A stretch of 21,966 bases of DNA from a virus. Positions 8,446 to 15,332 of the stretch are shown piece after piece. How positions within the stretch are numbered: the stretch's first letter is position 1; each line of letters starts with the position of its first letter. The stretch covers positions 1-21,966 of the IMG/VR virus record IMGVR_UViG_3300025889_012403. One strand, 5' to 3'. Under the pieces are notes generated by a model, which was not told the DNA's origin, did no database searches, and saw only the letters and a list, made by a program, of their open reading frames with translations. The translations under genes were made by a program, and so were the position numbers.

Positions 8446-8901
8446 TCACACGGCGGGACCGCCGAACCCGTTGATGCCATCGAACCAGACAAGTCCAGTC
8501 CCGTCGGCGGCAACAGTCTCAAGCGCGTACGCCACGATCTTCTCAGTTCCAGCTGTAGTCAGATCGCCATTAGCGTTAACGGCTAGAGCGTCACCAAGGG
8601 TCCAACCGGATGCATCGGCAAGCGCCTTCGTGATGCCTTTGAAGCGGAAGCGGCCAGACTTGCCAGCCGCAATCCCCTCTTGAGCAATCGCAAACACGCC
8701 AGTGTCAACAGAGTCAAGGTTATCAAGCGGCGTGGTCGGCTGATCCATCGCGCCAATGTCGACAGACGTACCGCTCACGGAGATCGTACTCATGTCGACA
8801 GCCATGCACTCGAACTTCGCGCACACGGTCGTCGCAATGACTTTTGCGTCCTGAACGGCAACCTCAAGCTGCCCAGGGCCCTGAATAAATGCAAGAGACA
8901 T
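8446..8901 (-). CDS. Small beta-rich head protein, possible capsid decoration protein (151 aa)
   Basis: ATG at 8901 is preceded by AGGAGGT seven bases upstream, the strongest Shine-Dalgarno site in the window, indicating high expression. The protein has an early segment LEVAVQDAKVIATTV, then a Gly/Ala/Thr-rich region with RFRFKGITKALADASGW (about 83-99), GDALAVNANGDLTT (about 103-116) and GFGG near the C-terminus. The short strands and the phrases about value carry-over resemble DUF2190-type decoration proteins of phage heads. It sits 18 bases downstream of the capsid gene and is followed by a strong hairpin, which suggests the two are made together in large amounts. Specific family assignment is tentative. 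Confidence 0.72.
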   Translation of the reverse strand: MSLAFIQGPGQLEVAVQDAKVIATTVCAKFECMAVDMSTISVSGTSVDIGAMDQPTTPLDNLDSVDTGVFAIAQEGIAAGKSGRFRFKGITKALADASGWTLGDALAVNANGDLTTAGTEKIVAYALETVAADGTGLVWFDGINGFGGPAV

Positions 8902-8919
8902 AGTAAGTACCTCCTAATG

Positions 8920-10101
8920 TCAGGCAGGGATAACGGCGGTGCTAAGAATGCCGTCAGGAGCGATGATGCCCTGGCGCTGACGGCTGCGGCAGATGAAGTT
9001 GTGCCAGCAGTCCACGGGCATGACCGTGGTGAACGGCTGGTTCGGGTGCTTCATCGTCGGGTGCTGGTAGAAGTAGCGCGTCGTGTGGAACACGAACTTC
9101 AGGTAGTTAGCGTTGATGAAGTAGTAGCGCGGACCGGCGTCGGTCGCACCGCCAGATTCAGTCTTCGTGCCAGTCGTCTCCCAGGTGTCGCCGTAGATAC
9201 CAGCGGTATCTAGAGATGCGACATACTCCATGTCGACACCAGCGTACTGGGGCTTCATGTAGCTCGGGTCCTGACGGCTGCCGGTCACGAAGGTGTCCTG
9301 CGAAGCCCGCAGCGCAGCCACATACGCACGCTGACCACGACGCGAGGTCGCAACGAACATAGCGTTCAGGCTGGGGTTCTCGAAGTACTCCTGATGAGAC
9401 GGGGGCGGCTGGAACTGCACATCCATGTACATCGCGTCGAACGCACCGAACAGCTGCTCAGCAAGGTCGTTGAGGTCAGCAATCGTGGCTCCAGCAGTGT
9501 AGTTCTTGACTTGGTTACGCCACTTAGCCTCGGTAGCCGGGTCAATGTTCTGAATCGCGCTACCGCCAAGCGAAGCACCGTTAGTGGCGCTGGTGATGAA
9601 CGTAGGCAGGCTGTACGGCTTAGTGCCACCAGTGCCTTCCATGTCCGCCGCGGAGGGAACAGCAAACAGGCTGTCCTCCATGCCGTTGAACAACGAGGTC
9701 CAGAGACGCTGCTCCTTGGACCGCTTGATCGTCTTGTACGTCTGGTGACGGGCGTTGCGGCCCTGGCCACCGACGTTCAGCTCGATCTCGTGATCGGTCC
9801 AGCTCATGTGGTCGACGCTGAAGCGCCAGTCGATCTCCCACTGGTCCAGCACCTGAGGGTTCGTCCAAGTGAACGTCTCGTTGGGCTGGTAGTACTGGAA
9901 GGTCGACTTCTCGTCGAACAGGATCGAGTCCTTGATCGTCGAGCCACCTTGCAGGGTCTCGGAGGGTCCCTTGCCGCGCATAAAGCGGCGCAGGAGGTAG
10001 TTGTTCTTCACCGCCTCGTTGACGATGTCGTCAGCGCCGGTCAGGAATGCCGGACCGGTGCTGTCCATGAAGTCGTTGAAAGTGTCAAGTGCAGAGCCCA
10101 T
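8920..10101 (-). CDS. Major capsid protein
   Basis: The 393-residue protein starts at ATG 10101 with AAGGAG eight bases upstream. Size, location just after a scaffold-like gene, strong ribosome site and heavy use of C-ending codons (AAC, TAC, TTC) all mark the major coat protein. The C-terminal region contains YYFINANYLKFVFHTTRYF (about 327-345), then NQPFTTVMPVDCWHNFICRSRQRQG, the late strand arrangement found in many podovirus HK97-fold coat proteins, where an aromatic-rich strand is followed by a basic tail. The middle has the helix LNDLAEQLFGAFDAMYMDV. No N-terminal delta domain is recognisable, which agrees with a separate scaffold gene. It assembles the icosahedral shell around the scaffold and portal. 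Confidence 0.88.
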   Translation of the reverse strand: MGSALDTFNDFMDSTGPAFLTGADDIVNEAVKNNYLLRRFMRGKGPSETLQGGSTIKDSILFDEKSTFQYYQPNETFTWTNPQVLDQWEIDWRFSVDHMSWTDHEIELNVGGQGRNARHQTYKTIKRSKEQRLWTSLFNGMEDSLFAVPSAADMEGTGGTKPYSLPTFITSATNGASLGGSAIQNIDPATEAKWRNQVKNYTAGATIADLNDLAEQLFGAFDAMYMDVQFQPPPSHQEYFENPSLNAMFVATSRRGQRAYVAALRASQDTFVTGSRQDPSYMKPQYAGVDMEYVASLDTAGIYGDTWETTGTKTESGGATDAGPRYYFINANYLKFVFHTTRYFYQHPTMKHPNQPFTTVMPVDCWHNFICRSRQRQGIIAPDGILSTAVIPA

Positions 10102-10113
10102 CTCTGGTTCTCC

Positions 10114-11091
10114 TTATCGTCGGCCAATAGCGCGAGCCCGTTGAAATCTGTCGGGATCGTCGCTCTCAAGAATTTTAAGAACTGCGTCCTCTCGCTCCGA
10201 GGGAGACGAGTATTGCTGCTGAGGGGTCGTAGGTCGCGGTCGCACCTCGGGTTGCCCCTTGGAGCGATATCCGTTCAGGCTGCGCTTAGCCTCCTGCGTG
10301 GACTCCTTGATCTCCCCTCGGAACTCAAGAAGCACGGCCTCTTCCATAAGGTCACGCACAGACTTGTCCGGCTCTTCCTGAGCCAGCTTGTCCATGCGAT
10401 CCAAAACCCGGCTGAACTCCTCACTGCGGACGTCTTGCACCTGGGGGTACTCAGATTGCAGCTCAGACCGGGCGCGATCGACCTCCTGGCGAACCAGGGC
10501 GGCTTGCACGCTTTGAAGCGCTTGCTGCTGCTGCTGCACCAGCTTGCGCATCGGCTCGACGCTAGACTGCTGGAATTGACGCAGCAGGTCTTTGCCTGCA
10601 TCGTCCAGACCGAGGTAGTCGCTCAGAGAGTCAAGGTGTTGCGTATCAGCTTCGGGTAGGTCCGAGGTGGGCTCTGCTTGCTGGCCTTCCTCAGAGTCCT
10701 CAGCTTCCGTGTCACCTTGAGGCTCTTCGCTCTCCTCACGCAGCTTGCGGTCGATGTCTGCCTGCATCTTCTTGCGATGCTCAGCCATCGCAATCAGACG
10801 TTCTTCAGGCAGTGCTTCAAAGTCTTCGTCTGTCCAGCCGTCGCGACGCAGCACGTCGTAGGCATCCGACAGATCGGGAGAGGTGGGCGCAGGCGACTCG
10901 TCAGCGCTCTCTCCAACGCTCACTTCCCCCCCTACACTGGGCTCATCACCTGCGCCCAGAGGTACAAGATCATCTTCGTCAGGGGTGCCGTCAAGCTCCA
11001 TGAGCACGCGATCCTGTTCGGCATCGCGCGACTCTGTCTGCTGTTGCGGCTCGGCAGCCTGCGGCTCCGGGGTTTCTGCTTCGTCAGTCAT
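10114..11091 (-). CDS. Scaffold-like protein (325 aa)
   Basis: The ATG at 11091 overlaps the preceding stop (TGATG); one codon upstream there is only a TTG. The protein is very acidic in its first 150 residues (runs such as DGTPDEDDL, REESEEP and DTEAEDSEEGQQ), with Gln-rich stretches. The middle is a long amphipathic helix with QQQQQALQSVQAALVRQEVDRA, probably coiled coil. The C-terminus is short and basic (DPDRFQRARAIGRR). Acidic start, coiled-coil middle and basic C-terminal helix directly before the major capsid gene are the hallmarks of podovirus scaffolding proteins, whose basic C-terminus contacts the coat. No protease motif is seen. Assignment is from architecture and position, not from a sequence signature. 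Confidence 0.8.
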   Translation of the reverse strand: MTDEAETPEPQAAEPQQQTESRDAEQDRVLMELDGTPDEDDLVPLGAGDEPSVGGEVSVGESADESPAPTSPDLSDAYDVLRRDGWTDEDFEALPEERLIAMAEHRKKMQADIDRKLREESEEPQGDTEAEDSEEGQQAEPTSDLPEADTQHLDSLSDYLGLDDAGKDLLRQFQQSSVEPMRKLVQQQQQALQSVQAALVRQEVDRARSELQSEYPQVQDVRSEEFSRVLDRMDKLAQEEPDKSVRDLMEEAVLLEFRGEIKESTQEAKRSLNGYRSKGQPEVRPRPTTPQQQYSSPSEREDAVLKILESDDPDRFQRARAIGRR

Positions 11092-11291
11092 CAAAGTTCG
11101 TCGTAGTGTAGGTTGACGCCTTCCTCGCCACGTGCGCGGCGACTAGCCTCATGCGCCTCTTGCATGTTGCGGAAGACTGGACGCCCCTTTTTATCAAACT
11201 CGCCCTTGTGGTACTTCCAGTTCTTCGGAAGCTGGCTGGAGGCGAACGCGTCGTTTTTTCGCACAATAATGCGGCTGTTGGCTTTTGTCAT
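11091..11291 (-). CDS. Hypothetical small protein (66 aa)
   Basis: ATG at 11291 follows the previous TGA after five bases, and the gene ends in a TGATG overlap with the scaffold. A GTG six codons upstream is an alternative start but lacks a ribosome site. The sequence MTKANSRIIVRKND then LPKNWKYHKGEFDKKGRPVF is basic and polar with one aromatic cluster, ending in an acidic tail (HYDEL). It has no recognisable motif. Conserved tight spacing on both sides supports that it is real. It is co-transcribed with portal and scaffold, so a minor head or assembly role is possible but unproven. Confidence 0.65.
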   Translation of the reverse strand: MTKANSRIIVRKNDAFASSQLPKNWKYHKGEFDKKGRPVFRNMQEAHEASRRARGEEGVNLHYDEL

Positions 11292-11296
11292 AATAA

Positions 11297-11587
11297 TCAG
11301 CAGCGCCACCTGCGGCGCGCTTGGTTGATGCGACTGTTAGGGTCGTTGCGGGTCTTGGCGCTAGCCTGCCTTTTCTGCCCAGCGCTTCGGGCGCAGTACG
11401 ACTTGCGTCGAGCCGCGCGCTTGCCGGTAGGGCTCTTCTCGGTCACAGCCGTCTGCAGCTTGCTACCAGGGTTCGCGCGACGGTGGGCGGCTACACCCTT
11501 CTTGGTCATGCCCGCCCCTGAATTGGTCGAACGGTAGTTGCCGGACGCCTTGGACTTGCTGATTGCCTTTTCTCGTTTTCTAGGCAC
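11297..11587 (-). CDS. Small basic conserved phage protein with RRKSYCAR and RRWRC motifs
   Basis: The start is GTG at 11587-11585, with AGGAG six bases upstream inside the end of the portal gene, and an eight-base overlap with it. The 96-residue protein is very basic. It has the ordered elements GMTKKGVAAHRRANPGS (about 26-42), TEKSPTGKRAARRKSYCAR (about 49-67), DPNSRINQARRRW (about 82-94) and a final Cys. I recognise this pattern from a small uncharacterised protein found beside head genes in many marine and podovirus genomes, possibly the Pfam DUF6321 group, though I am not certain of that name. Two Cys residues and high charge suggest nucleic-acid or metal binding. No role is established here. 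Confidence 0.75.
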   Translation of the reverse strand: MPRKREKAISKSKASGNYRSTNSGAGMTKKGVAAHRRANPGSKLQTAVTEKSPTGKRAARRKSYCARSAGQKRQASAKTRNDPNSRINQARRRWRC

Positions 11588-13472
11588 TCGGGACTCCTGC
11601 AGGATTTGCCTGCGGTGCTTGCTGCTGCATCGAGCCTAGCATGCGCGACATCATCTGACCCGCGTTGGGCAGCTCAGCGCTCGGCTTAGCCTGCGTCGGC
11701 AGCTGCGTCGAGCCCGCCTGCGCCACGAACATCGGCGTAACCTGCTTGGGCGGAGGCATCGCCTGCGACTGCTGCATGCGCTGCAGGTCCATAGCAAACC
11801 GCTGCAGCAGCTCAGGCCGGACAAGCTCAGGCAGATCGGGAGCGTTCATCGCGTTGCCGATCTTCTGGAAGTGATCCTGCCACGGGTAGTCAGGATACAT
11901 CTGCATGGCCTGCAGGCTGTTGATCAGAAGCTGGTGCGTCTCAAGCGCGCGCTTCTGCGCCATGCCCTCGCTGGCCCTCTCCATGCTGTAGGGCTCAATC
12001 TCCAGCTCAAGATCCTCAAACTGATATCCAGAATCAGCCCCATGTCCACCGCCTTGAAAGTACGGCTGTGCTTGCGGCGACATTGCCAGTTCACGGATGA
12101 CCTCCTCGCCCAAAGGGAACACGATGCGGTCATCGTGGTACATATAGAAAGCCACCTTCTCAAGAACCGCCGTCACGCTGTCGCTGAAGGCCTGCTTGAT
12201 GTAGCTGATGCGCGCCTGAGCGGCTTCAGACGCGATTGTGTGCTCAGTAGCTGTGCCAGCGCCGGAAACCGCGCCGCGCAACGCTTCATCCATACCGAGT
12301 GCGCGATCCGCGCGTTCACGGCACGTTCTGATCCAGATCGCCTGCTGCTCTGTCTGTCCACCAAGCTCAAACTCCTGCACCTGCGCGCGCCCGTCCTCGA
12401 ACGGCACGACTGCAACATAGTCATGGCCGGTGTCCTTGACCAGCTGCGCCGTGCGCGGGTCGTTGACGCCGACGATCCGCTTGTGCTTAAGCATAGCGTT
12501 GCTTGCCGCTCGCACGTGACGGTTCAGCTCCGACATCTGCACCTCGACGGCGGTCAGAGGGCTCAGAGGGATAGGGCTATCCGGCACCTTGTACACGCCA
12601 AACATCGCGTACGGTCCAGTGCGCGGTCCGTAGTACGGACGCGGCTTGCGCAGGAACTTGCCCATAGGCTCTGCGCCCTCAGCGGTCACCGCGCTGCACA
12701 GCGTCACAATCGTGCCGTGGAACCCCTGCGCAGCGCCGGGGCTGTCAGGCAGCTCTAGCCCAGGCACCCAAACTTCGTAGAACACGATCTCGTCGCGCTC
12801 GGGCGTGTACTTCGCGTCTCTGCGCACCTTGACCGGGTCAGCCGCCACGGCCTCCTTCAGAGCCTTGACGTCCCAGCCCATGTCAGGCTCGGCGTTCGCG
12901 AGGTCAAGCATCTCCCTGCGTGCCCGGCGAACCTCATGTCCAAGGAAGAGCGCGTCGCTGATGCGCGTGCATCCAGGGTCGATCAGGAACTGCTTCTGGC
13001 TGATGCGCTCGACAACAGGCCACATCGGCTTGCTCGGCTCTTGGTTGTCCGCCTCTGGCGTCATGACAGCCTTGCCGCTGGTGTCGTAGTAGTCCTCGCG
13101 CACCACCGCAATGCCATAGCTAAACAGCATGTCCGTGCACAGCTCTACCAGCTTCTTGCGCAACACGCAGTCTCGGACCCACCGGTTGAGCCCGTAGCGC
13201 ATGGCCGTAGCCACGTCGTTCGCAGGCCCAGGCTTGCGGCTACGCACCTGCACACGAGGGTTGTCGAAGATGAGCTTAGGGATCATCAGCGACATGTACT
13301 CGTAGTACGTGTTCTCAGGCGCGTAGTCCTCTGCAGTGTTGTAGGAGTGCGGGTTCCACGCAGGGCCGCGGTAACGCTCGATCATCTCGTCGAGCTTCTT
13401 CAGGTGACGATTGCGGAACTCGACCGCAGCCTTCACCTCCTCCATAGCGTGATCAGCGTGATCGAACGACAT
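11580..13472 (-). CDS. Portal protein
   Basis: I chose ATG 13472 because AAGGAG lies nine bases upstream; it overlaps the terminase end by 20 bases. A GTG at 13511 would add 13 residues with no ribosome site. The 630-residue product is of podovirus portal size. Residues 1-35 are helical and charged. About 56-72 (YEYMSLMIPKLIFDNPRV) and 112-128 (MLFSYGIAVVREDYY) follow the portal wing pattern, and about 156-170 (RISQKQFLIDPGCTR) is the typical portal segment where a strand ends in DP. The C-terminus (about 565-630) is Gln/Met/Pro/Ala-rich, like a barrel or disordered end. It follows the large terminase directly and precedes scaffold and capsid. It forms the ring through which DNA is packaged. 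Confidence 0.88.
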   Translation of the reverse strand: MSFDHADHAMEEVKAAVEFRNRHLKKLDEMIERYRGPAWNPHSYNTAEDYAPENTYYEYMSLMIPKLIFDNPRVQVRSRKPGPANDVATAMRYGLNRWVRDCVLRKKLVELCTDMLFSYGIAVVREDYYDTSGKAVMTPEADNQEPSKPMWPVVERISQKQFLIDPGCTRISDALFLGHEVRRARREMLDLANAEPDMGWDVKALKEAVAADPVKVRRDAKYTPERDEIVFYEVWVPGLELPDSPGAAQGFHGTIVTLCSAVTAEGAEPMGKFLRKPRPYYGPRTGPYAMFGVYKVPDSPIPLSPLTAVEVQMSELNRHVRAASNAMLKHKRIVGVNDPRTAQLVKDTGHDYVAVVPFEDGRAQVQEFELGGQTEQQAIWIRTCRERADRALGMDEALRGAVSGAGTATEHTIASEAAQARISYIKQAFSDSVTAVLEKVAFYMYHDDRIVFPLGEEVIRELAMSPQAQPYFQGGGHGADSGYQFEDLELEIEPYSMERASEGMAQKRALETHQLLINSLQAMQMYPDYPWQDHFQKIGNAMNAPDLPELVRPELLQRFAMDLQRMQQSQAMPPPKQVTPMFVAQAGSTQLPTQAKPSAELPNAGQMMSRMLGSMQQQAPQANPAGVPSA

Positions 13473-14904
13473 CAGTCGGCACTCCTTCTTTGGTGTGGCC
13501 AAGCAGGCCACCGAACGTGTCCATAGGGAACGCTACGTCGTCCTCGTCTAGCGACATATCGCGGTTCCACATGAACATAGCAGCGTAGCGTAGGCAGTCG
13601 ATTGCGTGATCACTACATCCAGGGTCAGGGCGCTCCTTAGTGGGCTTGCCGTCCTTCGACCGCGTCCAGATGTAGCTCGGCAGCTCGTCCTCCAAGCACA
13701 CCGGACGCTTCTTCTCGACACGGTCGCGGTCCTTGCCCACTAGCGAGTCGCGCAGAATGAAGATGCGCGGGCCATGATCGGCGGGACTGAACCCCCATCG
13801 CACCATGTCAATGCCGGTGCGAATAGCGTTCCTAGCCTTCCTGGCGATACGGTTGCCGTTTCGCCCGCGCGCGTGACCCAGCCGGTCGTTAAACACCTTG
13901 ATGTACTCCGGCTCGCTGGGATCGCAGACTATGGCTTGCAGGTCGTACTTCTCGTTGTAGTAGATGACCTGCTCAGCCCACCAGTCCATCGTCTTGCCAG
14001 TGCGGTACAGCTCGGCAATACGGTACATGCGGTCATCGTTGACGCCCCATATCTGCAGGCATCCGGGGTGCCGCAGGCCCTTGTCGTAGCTGCCGAAGCA
14101 CCATTTGAACTCGGGCGCGTCTTCCTTGTCGATGATGTGGATCGCGGGGTCGTACTCCTCGAAGATGACCCCCTCTTCGCTCGCCCACTTGCCCTCATAC
14201 AGGTTCAGTCGGCGCGCACCGGGAGGCAGGTTGGCCAGCACTCCGTTGACGTAGGCGTCCCCACGCTTAGTCCACGCGCCAACCTCGTGATCCCAGTAGG
14301 TCGGGTTGTCTTGGTGGCGCGACAGCAGACGCAGCTTCTTGTCGGCCTTGTGCCGGTCCGGCACCTCGCGGAAGCCCTGCGGGAAGTACTGGTTCAGCCA
14401 ATGGAACTCGCCCGCAGGGTTGGTGTCCGCGATGCGCATCTGCCAATCCATCTTGAAGTTACGGTTGGCACGCGATAGGTACTCCCAGCTGTTCTGGTCG
14501 ATCTCTCTGGCCTCAAAGACCGAGATAACGTCGTACTGCGTCGAGAAGGTCTTTTCCGGCTTGTCCAAGCCACCCAGCACGATGTGACTTCCGTTGGGGT
14601 AGTGGTAGTTCTGCCGGTTGTTCCGGCCTGCAGAGCCGTGAATAGCGGGGTGCCCAGGCCACAACACTTCCTCTTCGAAAGTAACTAGCACCGACTCGGC
14701 CAGCGACTCTCTTGTTTGACGAAGCATGAGTACGCGGATGCCTGGATTGGACTCGCATAGGTAGTTGATCCACTCAAGAAGGGCACGAGTCTTACCGGTT
14801 CCAGCAGGGCCCTCAAGCAGCAGCTCGGCGGGGCGCAGAGTCCACAACTCTCGCGCAGCGCCGTACGGCGTGTACTCGTGGACGACCTGCTGCTGCTCGC
14901 TCAT
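13453..14904 (-). CDS. Terminase large subunit (packaging ATPase/nuclease)
   Basis: The 483-residue protein starts at ATG 14904 with an ATGA overlap. Residues 32-39 are GPAGTGKT, a Walker A loop. Residues 57-68 (RVLMLRQTRESL) form the usual second strand. Residues 124-134 (YDVISVFEARE) are the Walker B and catalytic Glu region, with Phe where Asp is more common. Residues 157-166 (RIADTNPAGE) are the coupling motif. The nuclease half shows LYEGKWASEEGVIFEEYDP (235-253), then likely metal-binding acids in FGSYDKG (Asp274) and VCDPSEPEY (Asp328). Length fits the family. It is unusual that about 4 kb separates it from the candidate small subunit. It should translocate DNA through the portal and cut concatemers. 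Confidence 0.95.
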   Translation of the reverse strand: MSEQQQVVHEYTPYGAARELWTLRPAELLLEGPAGTGKTRALLEWINYLCESNPGIRVLMLRQTRESLAESVLVTFEEEVLWPGHPAIHGSAGRNNRQNYHYPNGSHIVLGGLDKPEKTFSTQYDVISVFEAREIDQNSWEYLSRANRNFKMDWQMRIADTNPAGEFHWLNQYFPQGFREVPDRHKADKKLRLLSRHQDNPTYWDHEVGAWTKRGDAYVNGVLANLPPGARRLNLYEGKWASEEGVIFEEYDPAIHIIDKEDAPEFKWCFGSYDKGLRHPGCLQIWGVNDDRMYRIAELYRTGKTMDWWAEQVIYYNEKYDLQAIVCDPSEPEYIKVFNDRLGHARGRNGNRIARKARNAIRTGIDMVRWGFSPADHGPRIFILRDSLVGKDRDRVEKKRPVCLEDELPSYIWTRSKDGKPTKERPDPGCSDHAIDCLRYAAMFMWNRDMSLDEDDVAFPMDTFGGLLGHTKEGVPTDVVRSR

Positions 14905-15332
14905 ACTGCCTGCAGCCCCTTCAGGTAGAGGCGATTGACCCAGCGCACGGTGCCGTAGCTGGTGGTCTTCAGCGCAAACTCGATCGTGTAGATGTTGCCG
15001 CCCTCAAGGGTGTAGTTAGCTCCGCTGTACGGCAGGCGATACACGAAGTTGTGACCTGTGTCGTCCAGACCACCCCAGTAGTCGTGGCTGTAGGTGTCCG
15101 ACAGGTAGTCCCCGACAATGGCTGCAGGAGGAACCGCAGACCCGCTGATGTCCAGCAGGGTCACTTCACGCTTGCGGTTGCCGACTGTCGTCTGACGGTA
15201 CAGCGTAACCACCAGTGCGCTTGCGTCTGACGACACGTGACTGTTCATCAGCTGCGACCCGTTAGGCAGCTCAAGACGATGAGCAAACCAAACGTCGTTG
15301 CCCTCTGTGACCTCTGCGCTTACTTCGTACAT
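14901..15332 (-). CDS. Hypothetical beta-rich protein (143 aa) between Calx-beta protein and terminase
   Basis: ATG at 15332 overlaps the stop of the 821-residue gene (TGATG), and the end overlaps the terminase start (ATGA). A longer frame could begin at TTG 15416, but that would overlap the upstream gene by 85 bases, so I reject it. The protein is all beta by appearance, with LVVTLYRQTTVGNRKREVTLLDIS (about 40-63) and YTLEGGNIYTIEFAL followed by GTVRWVNRLYLKG near the end. The end resembles a small Ig-like or accessory tail or head sandwich. Its coupling with the 821-residue gene suggests that the two work together, perhaps as a virion accessory pair. No family is recognised. Confidence 0.7.
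   Translation of the reverse strand: MYEVSAEVTEGNDVWFAHRLELPNGSQLMNSHVSSDASALVVTLYRQTTVGNRKREVTLLDISGSAVPPAAIVGDYLSDTYSHDYWGGLDDTGHNFVYRLPYSGANYTLEGGNIYTIEFALKTTSYGTVRWVNRLYLKGLQAV

Noticed and set aside
9394-10659. Long plus-strand open frame (421 codons) opposite the capsid and scaffold genes
   Set aside because: It lies wholly antisense to two well-supported genes, has no ribosome site or coupling to neighbours, and its Leu/Arg/Val-rich composition is what the complementary strand of GC-rich genes gives.
11871-12758. 295-codon plus-strand frame opposite the portal gene
   Set aside because: Antisense shadow of the portal coding sequence with typical Arg/His/Leu-rich composition and no start signals.
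13473-13511. GTG start giving a 643-residue portal
   Set aside because: No ribosome site before GTG, whereas AAGGAG lies at the right distance before ATG 13472.
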